Assembly: GCA_963691655.1 (NCBI GenBank)
Contig: OY829328.1
Coordinates: forward strand, 12,974,704 to 13,038,703
Origin: Toxonevra muliebris
Lineage: Eukaryota; Arthropoda; Insecta; Diptera; Pallopteridae
DNA: 64,000 nt
Reading direction: 5' to 3'
The notes under the pieces are model-generated. The model searched no databases, was not told the DNA's origin, and saw nothing but the letters and a program-made list of their open reading frames with translations. The stretch's first letter is position 1; every line of letters starts with the position of its first letter. Position numbers and translations under genes: made by a program. Positions 45,903 through 56,065 of the stretch are shown here, in pieces.

Positions 45903-46012
45903 TACCTCCTATTTTGAGTTTATAAAACTGAGTTTATAGAACATCAAACATCCGTCCACAGAAGTTGTGCTATAACGAAAGCTTGTTATTCAGCTCTTAA
46001 AAAACTGTTTGG
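45903..46012 (-). repeat. inverted repeat arm (partner at 41,040-41,125)
   Basis: The inverted copy of the arm at 41.04 kb, including TTTTGAGTTTATAAAACTGA and ATAACGAAAGCTTGTTAT. Together the arms enclose the foldback and the DD37D element. Confidence 0.85.
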
Positions 46013-46410
46013 AAAAAGTACTTGGCACAACAAGATAATCTTTAAAACAAAAATATCGTCTTTTTTTCAACGATTTTCACATTGTTAAACTAACAGTGAC
46101 GCTCTCCGCAGAACTGTTGAAACGCTCTTAATAAAAAACAAGAGTAAAATTGTTGAAAAAGTTTTTGCATTAGAATTTTTCGCTTTTGGATATCAGTTTC
46201 AAAAGCCACACTGTTGATTTAAAAGTTAATATTTGCGTCAACAACTAAAAATGTTAAAAAGTTACGGTAGTTTTAAAAGTGAAATTGTTAGGACAACGGC
46301 ATTCGCATTTGAAATTATTACAGAAGTTGTTGACAAAGTTAAAACGAGTTTATTTTTGTGGTAACTATTTTACGAAGTAGACGTGTATTTCAAGTGTAAA
46401 GAGCAACAGT

Positions 46411-46814
46411 ATGGATATAAATTTTTCCGATGAATTTGCGAAAATCAAGATCTTCAAATTCATACATCTGACATTTCGTATGCCGAAGTGGAAAACGATG
46501 TATTAAATTTCTATTTGGAGTGGGGATTAACTGGCGAAGCAATAAAGATTTTGTCTGAATGTTCAATTAAATCCGTGGTAAAAATAAAAATGATGCACAC
46601 ATACGATTTTGCTGAGATTTTCAACAGTAAGGCCGTCATCGCCGAGAAAATAAAATTTAGATATATGCTGCAAAAATGGCGCATAAACAATAATGTAAGT
46701 TTAAATAATTTTCTAGTTCAGAGCGATATAACCTCTAAAGACATAATACCTAAAATTTTTTTGAGGATTGTGCCTAAAATCTCTGTGGGAAATATGCTTT
46801 TAGAGGTTATATAG
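46411..46814 (+). pseudogene. SAM-like domain protein fragment, frameshifted
   Basis: ATG at 46,411 starts MDINFSDEFA. One base is then missing near 46,441, and the frame continues in +3 with ENQDLQIHTSDISYAEVEND. A helical domain follows: FYLEWGL, LSECSIKSVVKIKMM, FNSKAVIAEKIKFRYMLQKW. The pattern (WGL... I...L, then a hydrophobic RxxFxxxLxxW end) resembles SAM-type domains found at the N-termini of many uncharacterised fly proteins. That link is from memory and moderate. After KWRINNN comes GTAAGT, which could be an original donor; the frame stays open to VGNMLLEVI. The upstream 300 bp are TTGTTGAC/AAAAGTTG-rich. It is probably a partial or captured gene copy. Confidence 0.5.
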
Positions 46815-49445
46815 TTTTACATAATTAAGAGATAAGGTGCATACAATTTTAAAAACTTAATTTACATAACCTTTATTCTCTACTTCAGGCCAAAGTTTTA
46901 AACGTAATCAAAGTAATGTAGAGAAGGGTTAGACCCTTTTAGTTAAATCTAAAAAAAGAGGAAATCGTTTCTTAGCCGGGAAGTTAATATACATCGATGT
47001 CTATGACTGACGAAGAAAAAGTATGTTTCGTCTGCGGTCTTTAACAGTTATCGATGCTCATCATCATGATTTTTCTTATTTGACACTATCTTCCATTTTC
47101 GTTTGATTAATATTATTACATTTCTATGTCCGCAACACTTTTTAAATATTATATTAACCAAGAGAAGGACACAATTATAGGCATTATATCATTATAGTTT
47201 GAAATATCATCAATGTCTTTTTGCAGAAAATTTACATTCACATAAACTCAACACCTTATCTTTCCAAGTACTCAAGAAAAAAAAAAAAAAATTTTTTTTG
47301 TCCTACATATGTGTGATTCTGATTCTTTCTTCGGAAAATGAAATCCAAATTTAATTGACGCAACAGATGGTTGTTTGTTGCTTCTTCTTTTTCTATTTCA
47401 TTAATCTATATTCTTATATAACATTAGATATGTGAGTTTATTGTTTTTGTTGTTGTATGATGTGTTGTGGGTGGTACATATGTTGTTGCTATTAAGGGAA
47501 TTTGAAAGATGAATGTTTTTGTGTGTCTAGCAGCGGACTTCTTATCGAAATTAAGGACACCAATACCGCTGACAACATGAGGAGCTAAATGAAGCAGTGG
47601 ATGTGCATATGTATGTACATTAGAGTGGCTCATAGGCTCTTGGGAAAAATTTTTTATATAACGTTTTTAATCTACGTCCCCTAATTTTCACTTCGCCGTT
47701 TAGATTCGGTATAAAACTGTAGCTCCCTTCTATTCGTGTACAAATATAACTTACACTACATGAATGTATGCGAAAAGTTCGGCCTTGGCCCTTCATGGGC
47801 TGTTGTGCCGACATAGTAGTAGTAGCAAATAGTGTAGGAACGTCGTTATCATGCTAAAAGTTAGATTTGTGCTTCAAAAGCTAAATATTTGAATTGTCAT
47901 GCAATTGTAGTTTCCGCGTGGTGCCTTGTCGGTAGGGGTGTGCAATTGGAAAAAAATTGATTTTCAACTTCTGGATTGATCATAATTTAAAAGCCAATTA
48001 ATCTACGCTTGAAATCCTTTAAAGTCTATTAATCGACTCTTCTCGATATTGTTTTACATGTAATAAAAAAAAGGTATTAAAAGAAGATGAGGAACTTTGG
48101 TATGAATTACATATGTTGAGGAGCCACCAGCCTCATAAAAAAAAGCTTTGCCATGCTAAAAATGCACCATGGTTTATCTTATGGTTACTAAAATATTTTG
48201 AATCTAGCTGTAAGCTATCGTAAGCTGGTTGGTTTTGAATAAAGTAAAAAAATAGGGTTTTGTACGGTAAATTTTTGTTAGGTTATTTTTGGCTAAGTAA
48301 ATGGACATGTCATGGACTCTTAGATCTATTTAAGACTTTTGAACAAAACAAAAGAGGCATAAACATTTTTCAACATTTTCTTTTTTGTATATTCTCTAAA
48401 TTTAATAAAAACGTATGTTCAAAAATAACCTAAAATCGCCGATGCAAAATGAATTAGACACCTGGGAATAAGGAAATTTTTAAACGAAAATCTCAACAAT
48501 TCTTATAAGAGCATGTTCTTTAAAACATGAATGGTTCTGTTCCCCTTCTGTCTGCCTAGGACAGCGTTTTTTAATTTGTATACAGAACTGAGGTATTTTG
48601 AATAGATGATATCAAAAACAACTAAAAATATTTTTCAGACCAATTTAACGCTAATAAATTAAAGTACTATTATTTTAAAGGCTGCACATTTTTGTACTAC
48701 AAAACCACCAGCTGACAAAATTAGTAAAAAAAAATAACATAAAATTAAATATGAAAAACTAAATTTAGTTAGTTTTTCAACAAGCAACAGTTGACTTCAT
48801 ATCGAGCTTGGCTTGAGCTTTAATTTAAAGTCTATTATAAGAAATGGAAATTTTTAGCAAAAGTCGATTACAAATGGGTTTCGAATACGGTCGAAATCAA
48901 TTTAGACAGCACTTCGAATCGGTCAATGGCATTGAATGTGTTTCTCATTTTTAAATCAAAATGTCGAACTTAATTACACGACCGAATTACAAAAAAAAAA
49001 CAGATCAACGACAGTATTTATTGAATGTAATAAAAGTTGTATGTTCCTTCCATATACATACTGCATTTCTATTCTCTTTATTTAAAACAAGTTGTTAGTG
49101 AGTACTAAAAAAATACCCAGAACACGATCGAAAAACATTATCTGTACCTTACGAACATTAAAAACATACGGTTACTTAATTTTCTTAAAAGGACATGAAT
49201 TCTTCAAAATTGTGAAAAAACAGTCACTTGCTGTAAACAAAAATCAATAATTTATATAAATAAGCAGCATATTACAAACATACACATCACATTTTTTGAA
49301 GCCGAGGAGGCACGTTTATATATAAATATTTTTGTCTGAAACTTTTACAGCTTACATTATTAACATAAAGGAACAAAATTAGTGGGAGTATGGAAAAATA
49401 TTCCAATCTTAAAAATTAAGGGCCAATAAAATGTGCATGTAGATA
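46815..49445. other. AT-rich DNA, no gene recognised
   Basis: Near 47,690-47,830 a segment with ATTCGGTATAAAACTGTAG resembles part of the SINE-A body. It is followed by CCCTTCATGGGCTGTTGTGC and a short (TAG)n. The rest shows only homopolymers. Confidence 0.4.
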
Positions 49446-49447
49446 TA

Positions 49448-49901
49448 CAGTACTTTCCGTTTAAATCGAACTTTCAGGAACCGACAAAAATGATTCGTTA
49501 TAAGCGAAATGTAAGTGAATGTAATTATAAAGGAGGAAAATGTACATTACTCAAATGTAAGAAAAAAAATGACTGACATTCAAACTGCGTAAACTTGTTT
49601 TCTATACAATTCATTTGAATACAATTTAAAAATAGTCTCAAAATAGAAGTATGTCTGTACATATGTTTTAATGTCAGGCACAAATTTTTCGACTTCTGTT
49701 TTTAAAATCAATTCTCTGTTACTTTCATTGTATAATCTTCATTAGAGGTTCGTTGTAATCGAAAACTATAGACATTTTCAATCATATAACCGAAAGTTAA
49801 CGTTAAGCAGATTCTGTTTAAGTGGAAAAACTTTTATGGAGTTATTTAGGAGTTAATCCAAAGATCACCTTAACCGAATAAGCTATAAGCGTAAAGTACT
49901 G
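49448..49901. mobile_element. pogo-type MITE, TA flanked
   Basis: TA at 49,446-49,447 and 49,902-49,903 flank 454 bp. The ends are CAGTACTTTCCGTTTAA on the left and (reverse complement) CAGTACTTTACGCTTATAGC on the right. CAGTA ends with TA duplication fit the pogo branch. Inner GTTATAAGCG and ATAAGCGTAAAG motifs strengthen the symmetry. No transposase is present. Confidence 0.7.
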
Positions 49902-50238
49902 TATATGAAACTACGCAGATACTGAAACAATGTTTATCTCTTCATCAACTTTTCTTCTTGATTCCATTTGTTTTCATAGGAACTTTAAATTTATTATAAT
50001 TTTTCTCAATGGTATATACTTGGAGTAGTATGGAGATTTGAACTATATAATAATATTATATATTTTTCAATTGTTTCTATTTTCAACTGTCATCAAAATC
50101 CACAAAATAGCAAAACAAATTTTTGCGTAATGCCAGACGATTGACTTGAAGAATAAATAAAAGTAAAGGCAGTGAGATCAACATTTTCTACTAAAAGTAA
50201 TCCAAATATCAGCCGTAAAATTAATGTCACATTCCCTG

Positions 50239-51110
50239 ATAGGAATAACTGGGAACAGGGTAGGCCAAAGTTTATAGGGGACTATGATGTATACAGATGG
50301 CTCCAAGACCAACGAAGGAGTTGGGGCAGGACTGTACAGGGTTAGACCAAAAAAATACATTTATGCTGGTATGGGCACAGGTAACTCAGTTTTCCTAGCC
50401 AAGGTGCATGCCTAAGGGAGTATTAAAACAGATCTGTGCACAACAAGAACATTTTCATACACTCTGACAGCAAAGCGGCTCTTCTTGCACTTACTGCATA
50501 TAAAATTACCTCTAAACTAGTTTTGGACTGCCTACAGCTCCTAATTTGTCTGGGCATAGGCAGACGAACTTGCTAGGAAAGGCTCTGCCAGTGAATTCAC
50601 TGGGCCATGACCATTCTGCGGCCCACCATGGAGTTCGGTTAAAATTAGTTTAAAAAATTGGCTGGACAGTGACTCGCTACAATACTGGAGGGAAACCCCC
50701 GGTAACAGACAAGCTAAATCATTCATGGCAAAGATCTGTCAACGCAGAACTAAACAATTGCTTAATGTAAGCAGGAATCAAATCTGAATTGCCACAGGGT
50801 TTTATACAGGGTCAATAAACACTTATCGAACTTGGGTCCAGCACAAGACGATACGTGTCGAATATGTAAAGTGGAGGAAGGATCAGCACAACATATTTTA
50901 TGCCACTGTGAATGTCTAATGAGGACCCGACTTCGTTATTTACGAAATTCTGTCCTACAACCGCAAGATAGTGGATAGTTCTACTAAAGAGATATTAAAT
51001 TTCCTCAAAGGAAATAAACTCATAGTAGAACTATAAATACAATAAATTCTTTGAGGTATATCACAATAGGACCTAGTTGGTCGCAGTGATCTTGGAACTT
51101 AATGCTCACC
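50239..51110 (+). mobile_element. LINE-A 3' end, longest copy
   Basis: RNase H starts MYTDGSKTNEGVGAGLYR and YIYAGMGTGNSVFLAKVHA. A 13-base loss relative to the 29.8-kb copy then breaks the frame. Later pieces are DELARKGSA near 50,565, WRETPG near 50,690 and, in other frames, the CRICK...GSAQHILCHC tail near 50,860-50,920. The 3' UTR has CACAATAGGACCTAG and TTGGTCGCAGTG at 51,067-51,098. The RT is absent, so the copy is 5' truncated, and stops occur throughout. Confidence 0.87.
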
Positions 51111-53480
51111 TCCTTAAAAATCTGATATCTAATTTAATCGGCCTTAAAACACATTTTTACAAACTGGTCAATTATGTCTAGTTTCGGGGGGAAGTAGGCT
51201 CCATTTTTTTGCCATACTTGTTTTAGCAAAGTTGACCAGGATCGAATAAAAAATTTTTCTGTCAGAGTACTTAAAAAAAAAAAAATTGGTACGTCCAAAT
51301 ATATATGGGACATTCTTTGTCAATGGGAGCCCGCCCCCCCCTGTCCAAAATTGGTTAAGGTATTTTAGGGCATGTTTGGGCTCAAACGAAAGCTTATTAT
51401 CTCTAGTTCCGAATGCAACAAGGCCTTTTTTGATTTTGTAAAACGGACCAATATGGCGGCTGCAAGTCTACCATCTCACCTTAAAATAATAGTTTTATCA
51501 AGCGTACGTTTACCCAAGTCATCATAAAAAAACAGATAAAGCCTTTTTTCGTATATTTTTTTTCGCTGAATATGAATCTAATATTAATTTCCATGAGAAA
51601 TGTCACGTGTTGTCCCTAACCTCAAAAAAGGTACAAAAATGCTGTTTTTCAAGTCTTACGCTTACCAAAGACATCATAAAACGACGGGAAAAGCTTATTT
51701 TTGTGTAGTTTCAGCTGATAAACATGAATCTAATATTATTTTTTAACCTAAAAAAAATTAAAAACTCCGAAAAACTTTTTTTCGTCTCTCACGTGTCCCA
51801 ATTCACCAGAAAACTTCCCAAAAAACTTATTCTTCATTATTAATTTTGTTTTAACTCTAATAAAGCACCGCAAAGGAAACAGAGACCTATTTAGTTCACG
51901 TCGTTATTTCTGGGTAACGCTAAAAGTATGTTACAGCAAAGTTAAGAAATGAAAAATGAAATAAAAAATTTTTCTGTCAGAGTTAAGTACTCTGGTCTGG
52001 TATGTCCTAATATACAGATATATATATATATATATATATATAAATCTAAAACTAACAATTTATCTGACAAGCAAATAGAGAACTATAATTGAAAGTGCAT
52101 GTATAGTAAAATCGATACTTAAGTAAAACTAACTCACTGGTAGGTGTGAATCATCATTATTGCCAATATTGCGCACATACAATTAAAAAACACACATTTC
52201 TAGCACGAATCTCAAATATTTTTCGAAGTATTTAAAGTATTATAAAATTTTATTGTATTTACTAAATTATCAAGTTGGCACTAATCTAATATCTAAGGAA
52301 TTGATTTTAATTTTTTTTTTTTCATAAAATAAATAAGCACACTTACTTCATATTTCTAATTTGCCTCACTCGTACATGAATGAGTTTTTTTTTTGCCGAC
52401 TTTTTGTTGCCTTTTTGCCATGTTACCGGATTTAAGACATATTTATGTAGGAAATTTTGTATATATACATAGGTATATGTATGCATATATGCATGGATAT
52501 AGTCTGATATTGACTAATAACAAGTTATTGATACATGTTCTGTCAGATACATGTGCGCGCAATCGTTCGCTCATACGCTCGCTCACTTGTTGTATTCTAC
52601 ACGCTGTTGTTATTTCATTTCAATTGTGTAGGAATTGTAGCTTTTTTTTTTTTTTGTTTTTATTTTATATTAATATTTAGGTATAACAAAGAAAAAAAGT
52701 GTGAAGGCAGCTTAGTTGTCATTTTTACATATTTGTTGTGCTCTTTCTTTGTTTTTCTGTTTTTGTGGTTTTTATATTTTCAAAGCGTATCTTAAACTGA
52801 GCTTCCCCGTAAAATAAAACAGCAATAGCAACAAAAATGAAAATAGAATTAATAAACCGGTATGACGTGATGCCAGTTCGGTTGTTGTTGTTGTTATTTT
52901 TGGTTTTTGCTGCTGTTGCTTTTGTTGTGGTTTCTCAACAATTTATTCTGATTCAACATGTATTCGACGCGTACATTCGTTTGTTTGTATGTCTGTATGC
53001 GTGTATGCATATTATTTTCAATACAACTACAAAAACATCGAAACACTTGGACGACAGCTCGACGCCATTCTCGTTGATAATATTTTAACTTTTTTTCTTC
53101 TTTTTCTCGTTGTATGTATGTATTTCTGTTGGCGTTTAAGTTTTTTATTTTGGTTTCTGTTAATTTTGACATATGTTTTTTTTTTTTTTTTTTTTTGTGA
53201 GAGTGTATAAATCCATATCTTTGCAATACTTTTTTCTGACAATATGCAATTCACAAAAATGTGTGAAAACATTCATTTCAAAATTGGCTAGCAATCGATC
53301 TATTTTTGGAACATGGTTCTGGAAAACCTCTACTCGGGTCTTCTCAAGAATGGGCCCTCTCAATAATTTGCACAGTTATTACTGATATTTAACCCAAATT
53401 TTAAATATTTTTTTCCGGCGCAATCGACCCTCATTGAAGTTTGTCATTTATCGAAATATTTTGTGCTGATGCCAGAGATT
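51111..53480. other. AT-rich DNA with a direct repeat and microsatellites
   Basis: ATAAAAAATTTTTCTGTCAG occurs at about 51,247 and again at about 51,961 in the same orientation, each preceded by GCAAAGTT. They may mark the ends of an unknown 0.75-kb repeat that includes the poly-C near 51,333. (TA)n lies at 52,017-52,042 and poly-T at 53,176-53,196. Frames at 52.4-53.4 kb are low complexity on both strands. Confidence 0.4.
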
Positions 53481-54290
53481 TTTGAAGTGAAACTTCTTAA
53501 GCGAGGGTAAATCGAAAATTTTGCAACAGAAGTCGCTTTGTTGTTGCACTCATACGAAACTAATAAGAAACGAAGTTATGCTGTTGTTAGTGTTTAGCGA
53601 ACGAAATCATATGGGGATCGGCTGTGTGAGAGAACTAGATTTCATATAGCTGAATTTTCCTTTCATGTGTTATATAAGTGTGCTACGTCATGTTTGTGCT
53701 GATTAATGTAGAGAGAATCAATAGAAAAAAAGCTTTAGAAAATAGAAAGAGGAGGAGTGTAAAGGCGGTCACGTGATAAATCGCATTTTTGTTGCATTCT
53801 AACAAATCCAGCAAGGCTGTGGTTATGTTCAGAAATTGTTGTTGCACCGAACACAAAGTGAGAATCTTTACTCACTCTCTCAACGAACACGATATGCTGG
53901 GTGAAATAAACACCGAGCACGCCGAGCATTCAGAGTGGCAATAAGTTATTTTACAACTCTGCAACGAACTCAATGTAACCGCCTACACCGAGCACAAGAG
54001 TAAAATGTGATGTGTTCGCCGAACAGCCAGCACCAACTAACGAAGTTATGCAGTTGTTACTCGGGTACATACAATCAACCAGGGAGACAACTTCTCGCAG
54101 TTTTATCGCATGTGCTTTAATGAGAGAGTCGATGTATAAGTCTCGGATTGATTGCATATAACTAAGCTTTCCTTTCAAGTGTTATATACGTGTACCAAGT
54201 TGCGTTTGTGCGGATAACTGTAGAGAGAATCAACAAAAGAAAAGCAACAACAAAATAGAGAGAAGAGGACTGCAAAAACTTCAACAGAAT
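53481..54290 (+). repeat. internally duplicated interspersed repeat, copy 1
   Basis: Runs from TTTTTGAAGTGAAACTTCTT to GCAAAAACTTCAACAGAAT. It contains two related halves (53,560-53,760 and 54,040-54,270), each with ACGAAGTTATGC, TTTCCTTTCA-GTGTTATATA and GTAGAGAGAATCAA. Between them lie ACCGAGCAC motifs. An inverted copy lies at 62,306-62,905. Confidence 0.75.
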
Positions 54291-54573
54291 GTTTTATTTA
54301 TATTTATATTTACCCTAGGGAGCCTAGAGCTGAAATTAGGTATATGGAATAGTTTCAGTATGATTAATGAGTTCGTTATCGTTTGCGTAGGTGATTATCC
54401 CACAGCTACCAATTTTAAATTTTTGTAATATTCGTTTACATATATTATTTATTTTTAATTTTAAATAAATAGCTATTTAATTTGAATATTCTTTTCTTTT
54501 CAGGTAAGTTTTGTTCAGCTAAATTTTCCCCGTGTATATAAAACTGAGTTCACAGGTAATGTATACTTAAGTT

Positions 54574-54797
54574 ACTTCACCAAAACTAGAATGTTGTAAA
54601 CAGCCAAAAATTTTGTGCGTCATCTAAAGGATAAACTAAAAAGGTTTAGTTTAGTTCATAGAACGCTTTCGGTAAGAAAGTTTTCAGATCTAAAACTTTA
54701 TCTTTCGAAAATGTTTTGAGTTTTCTCACAAGCTTCAATTAAAGAATGATCTACATATGTAAGTCGACGGACCTAGTAGAATCTCAATTATCCGGAC
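54574..54797 (+). repeat. 224-bp direct repeat, left copy
   Basis: From ACTTCACCAAAACTAG to CAATTATCCGGAC. It is identical to 55,230-55,453 except for 4 single-base differences, with no gaps (offset exactly 656). It ends where the SINE dimer begins. Confidence 0.95.
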
Positions 54798-55229
54798 GAC
54801 CTCGATAGTCTAGTGGATAGTGCACTAGACTTTCATCCAGAAGGTTGCGGGTTCGATTCCCGTCTTGGTCTGGTGGTTAATTCTCATAAACTTCTTATAT
54901 TCACTATCGATATGAAGTGGATGAGAATTATAAGAATGTGTACAAGTACACACCTTGGTTGGTAATGGCAAGACCACCGAGCTGATAAAAAATTGCCACA
55001 TAGCCATTCGGAATCGGCGTTAAACTGTAGGTCCTACCATCGCCACTGTGGTCTAGTGGAAGAGTGCCAGACTCTTGTTTCTGGAGACCCAAGTTCGATT
55101 CTCGGCTTGGGTATGTTTCTTATCTATCTTCCTTTCTTTCTTTCTTTCTTGGGGCTTTGGTACAAAAGATCTTATAGGTCGCAGTGCCTGACTTTCGAGT
55201 CGTCCTTCCTTCAAATAATAATAATAAAT
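54798..55229 (+). mobile_element. dimeric SINE: SINE-A head/body joined to SINE-B
   Basis: Part 1 (54,798 to about 55,040) is SINE-A: A box TAGTCTAGTGG, loop CTTTCAT (anticodon TTC, Glu), B box GGTTCGATTCC and body GGAATCGGCGTTAAACTGTA. It stops before the LINE-B-type tail. Part 2 (about 55,042-55,229) starts a second tRNA-like head: GGTCTAGTGG, anticodon stem CCAGA...TCTGG, B box AGTTCGATTCT. Part 2 has a CTTT run near 55,132-55,150 and the LINE-A-like 3' end AAAGATCTTATAGGTCGCAG, then an (AAT)n tail. It fills exactly the gap between the 224-bp direct repeats. Confidence 0.85.
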
Positions 55230-55453
55230 ACTTCACCAAAACTAGAATGTTGTAAACAGCCAAAAATTTTGTGCGTAATCTAAAGGATAAACTAAAAAGG
55301 TTTAATTTAGTTCATAGAACGCTTTCGGAAAGAAAGTTTTCGGATCTAAAACTTTATCTTTCGAAAATGTTTTGAGTTTTCTCACAAGCTTCAATTAAAG
55401 AATGATCTACATATGTAAGTCGACGGACCTAGTAGAATCTCAATTATCCGGAC
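55230..55453 (+). repeat. 224-bp direct repeat, right copy
   Basis: Partner of 54,574-54,797. Its last 24 bases are the left end of the pogo-type element that continues to 56,063, so this is the copy in its original context. Confidence 0.95.
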
Positions 55454-56063
55454 ACTGATTACCGAACATCCGATTATCCGGATTCCTCTACTGCATAACG
55501 CGCGCCTTTAGGCACGTTTTCTTATTTCCCAAAATTTTGAATTCATAACGCCATTTTCAAAGTAAAAGGCAAAGCAGCCTATTATTTGAATCCTCAATAT
55601 TATTTTAATGAATAATTCAGTTTTTCTATCCTGACGAGAACTTTTGCTATTGGCGTTTGAATTTGTGAAGTCAAGTGCAGTCTTCTTTGTCAGCCAGTGA
55701 AGTCGTGCCCGTCAAGTGTAAACTTGTAAAATATATTTTGAGTAATAGAGTAGAGTTGTATTTCAAGTACCATCTCTTACAGAAGCTTTTGAAGCCCTAG
55801 ACGTTGCATTTAAGTGATTTTAAACAGAAGATGAATCGGGGTCTATACAGTTGTTACAGCTTAAGCGGATCAAGGACTTGGCTGCAATGAAAAGATGTGA
55901 TTCGTTCTGTCAAAGATATTGTATTTCCTAGCATCTTTGTTGCTTTTATTTTTTATAAATTACCTTATTGTCCAAATGATGTATCCGTCTTTGATTTGAC
56001 TATGAAATCGATAATCTGGATTACCCCTGGTTTTAATTGATCCGGATAATCGGGATTCTACTG
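55430..56063 (+). mobile_element. pogo/Tigger-type transposon remnant
   Basis: The left end TAGTAGAATCTCAATTATCC pairs with the reverse complement of the right end, CAGTAGAATCCCGATTATCC. A TA follows the right end at 56,064. The size is 634 bp, so most of the transposase gene is deleted; its C-terminal codons remain at 55,779-55,931. Confidence 0.85.
55779..55931 (+). pseudogene. C-terminus of a pogo/Tigger transposase
   Basis: 51 codons in one frame with two internal stops read EAFEALDVAFK, TEDESGSIQL and LQLKRIKDLAAMKRC before a TAG at 55,929. Tigger/pogo transposases commonly end with an EA..AL.....E....QL..LK.I.DLAA.KR pattern, which is the basis of the call. The catalytic core is absent. 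It lies inside CAGTAGAATC terminal repeats, which supports the family. Confidence 0.75.
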
Positions 56064-56065
56064 TA

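Noticed and set aside
46997..47041. Small frame reading MTDEEKVCFVCG, like the start of a zinc-finger protein
   Set aside because: It stops after one more codon and has no consensus donor; twelve residues with one CxxC pair are too little.
52837..53385. Several open frames on both strands
   Set aside because: Frames on both strands are open at once because of CAA/TTG and poly-T runs; no splice or domain support.
54798..54871. Functional tRNA-Glu gene
   Set aside because: The acceptor stem has mismatches, there is no clean 3' end, and the sequence continues into a repeated SINE body also found at 37.9 kb.
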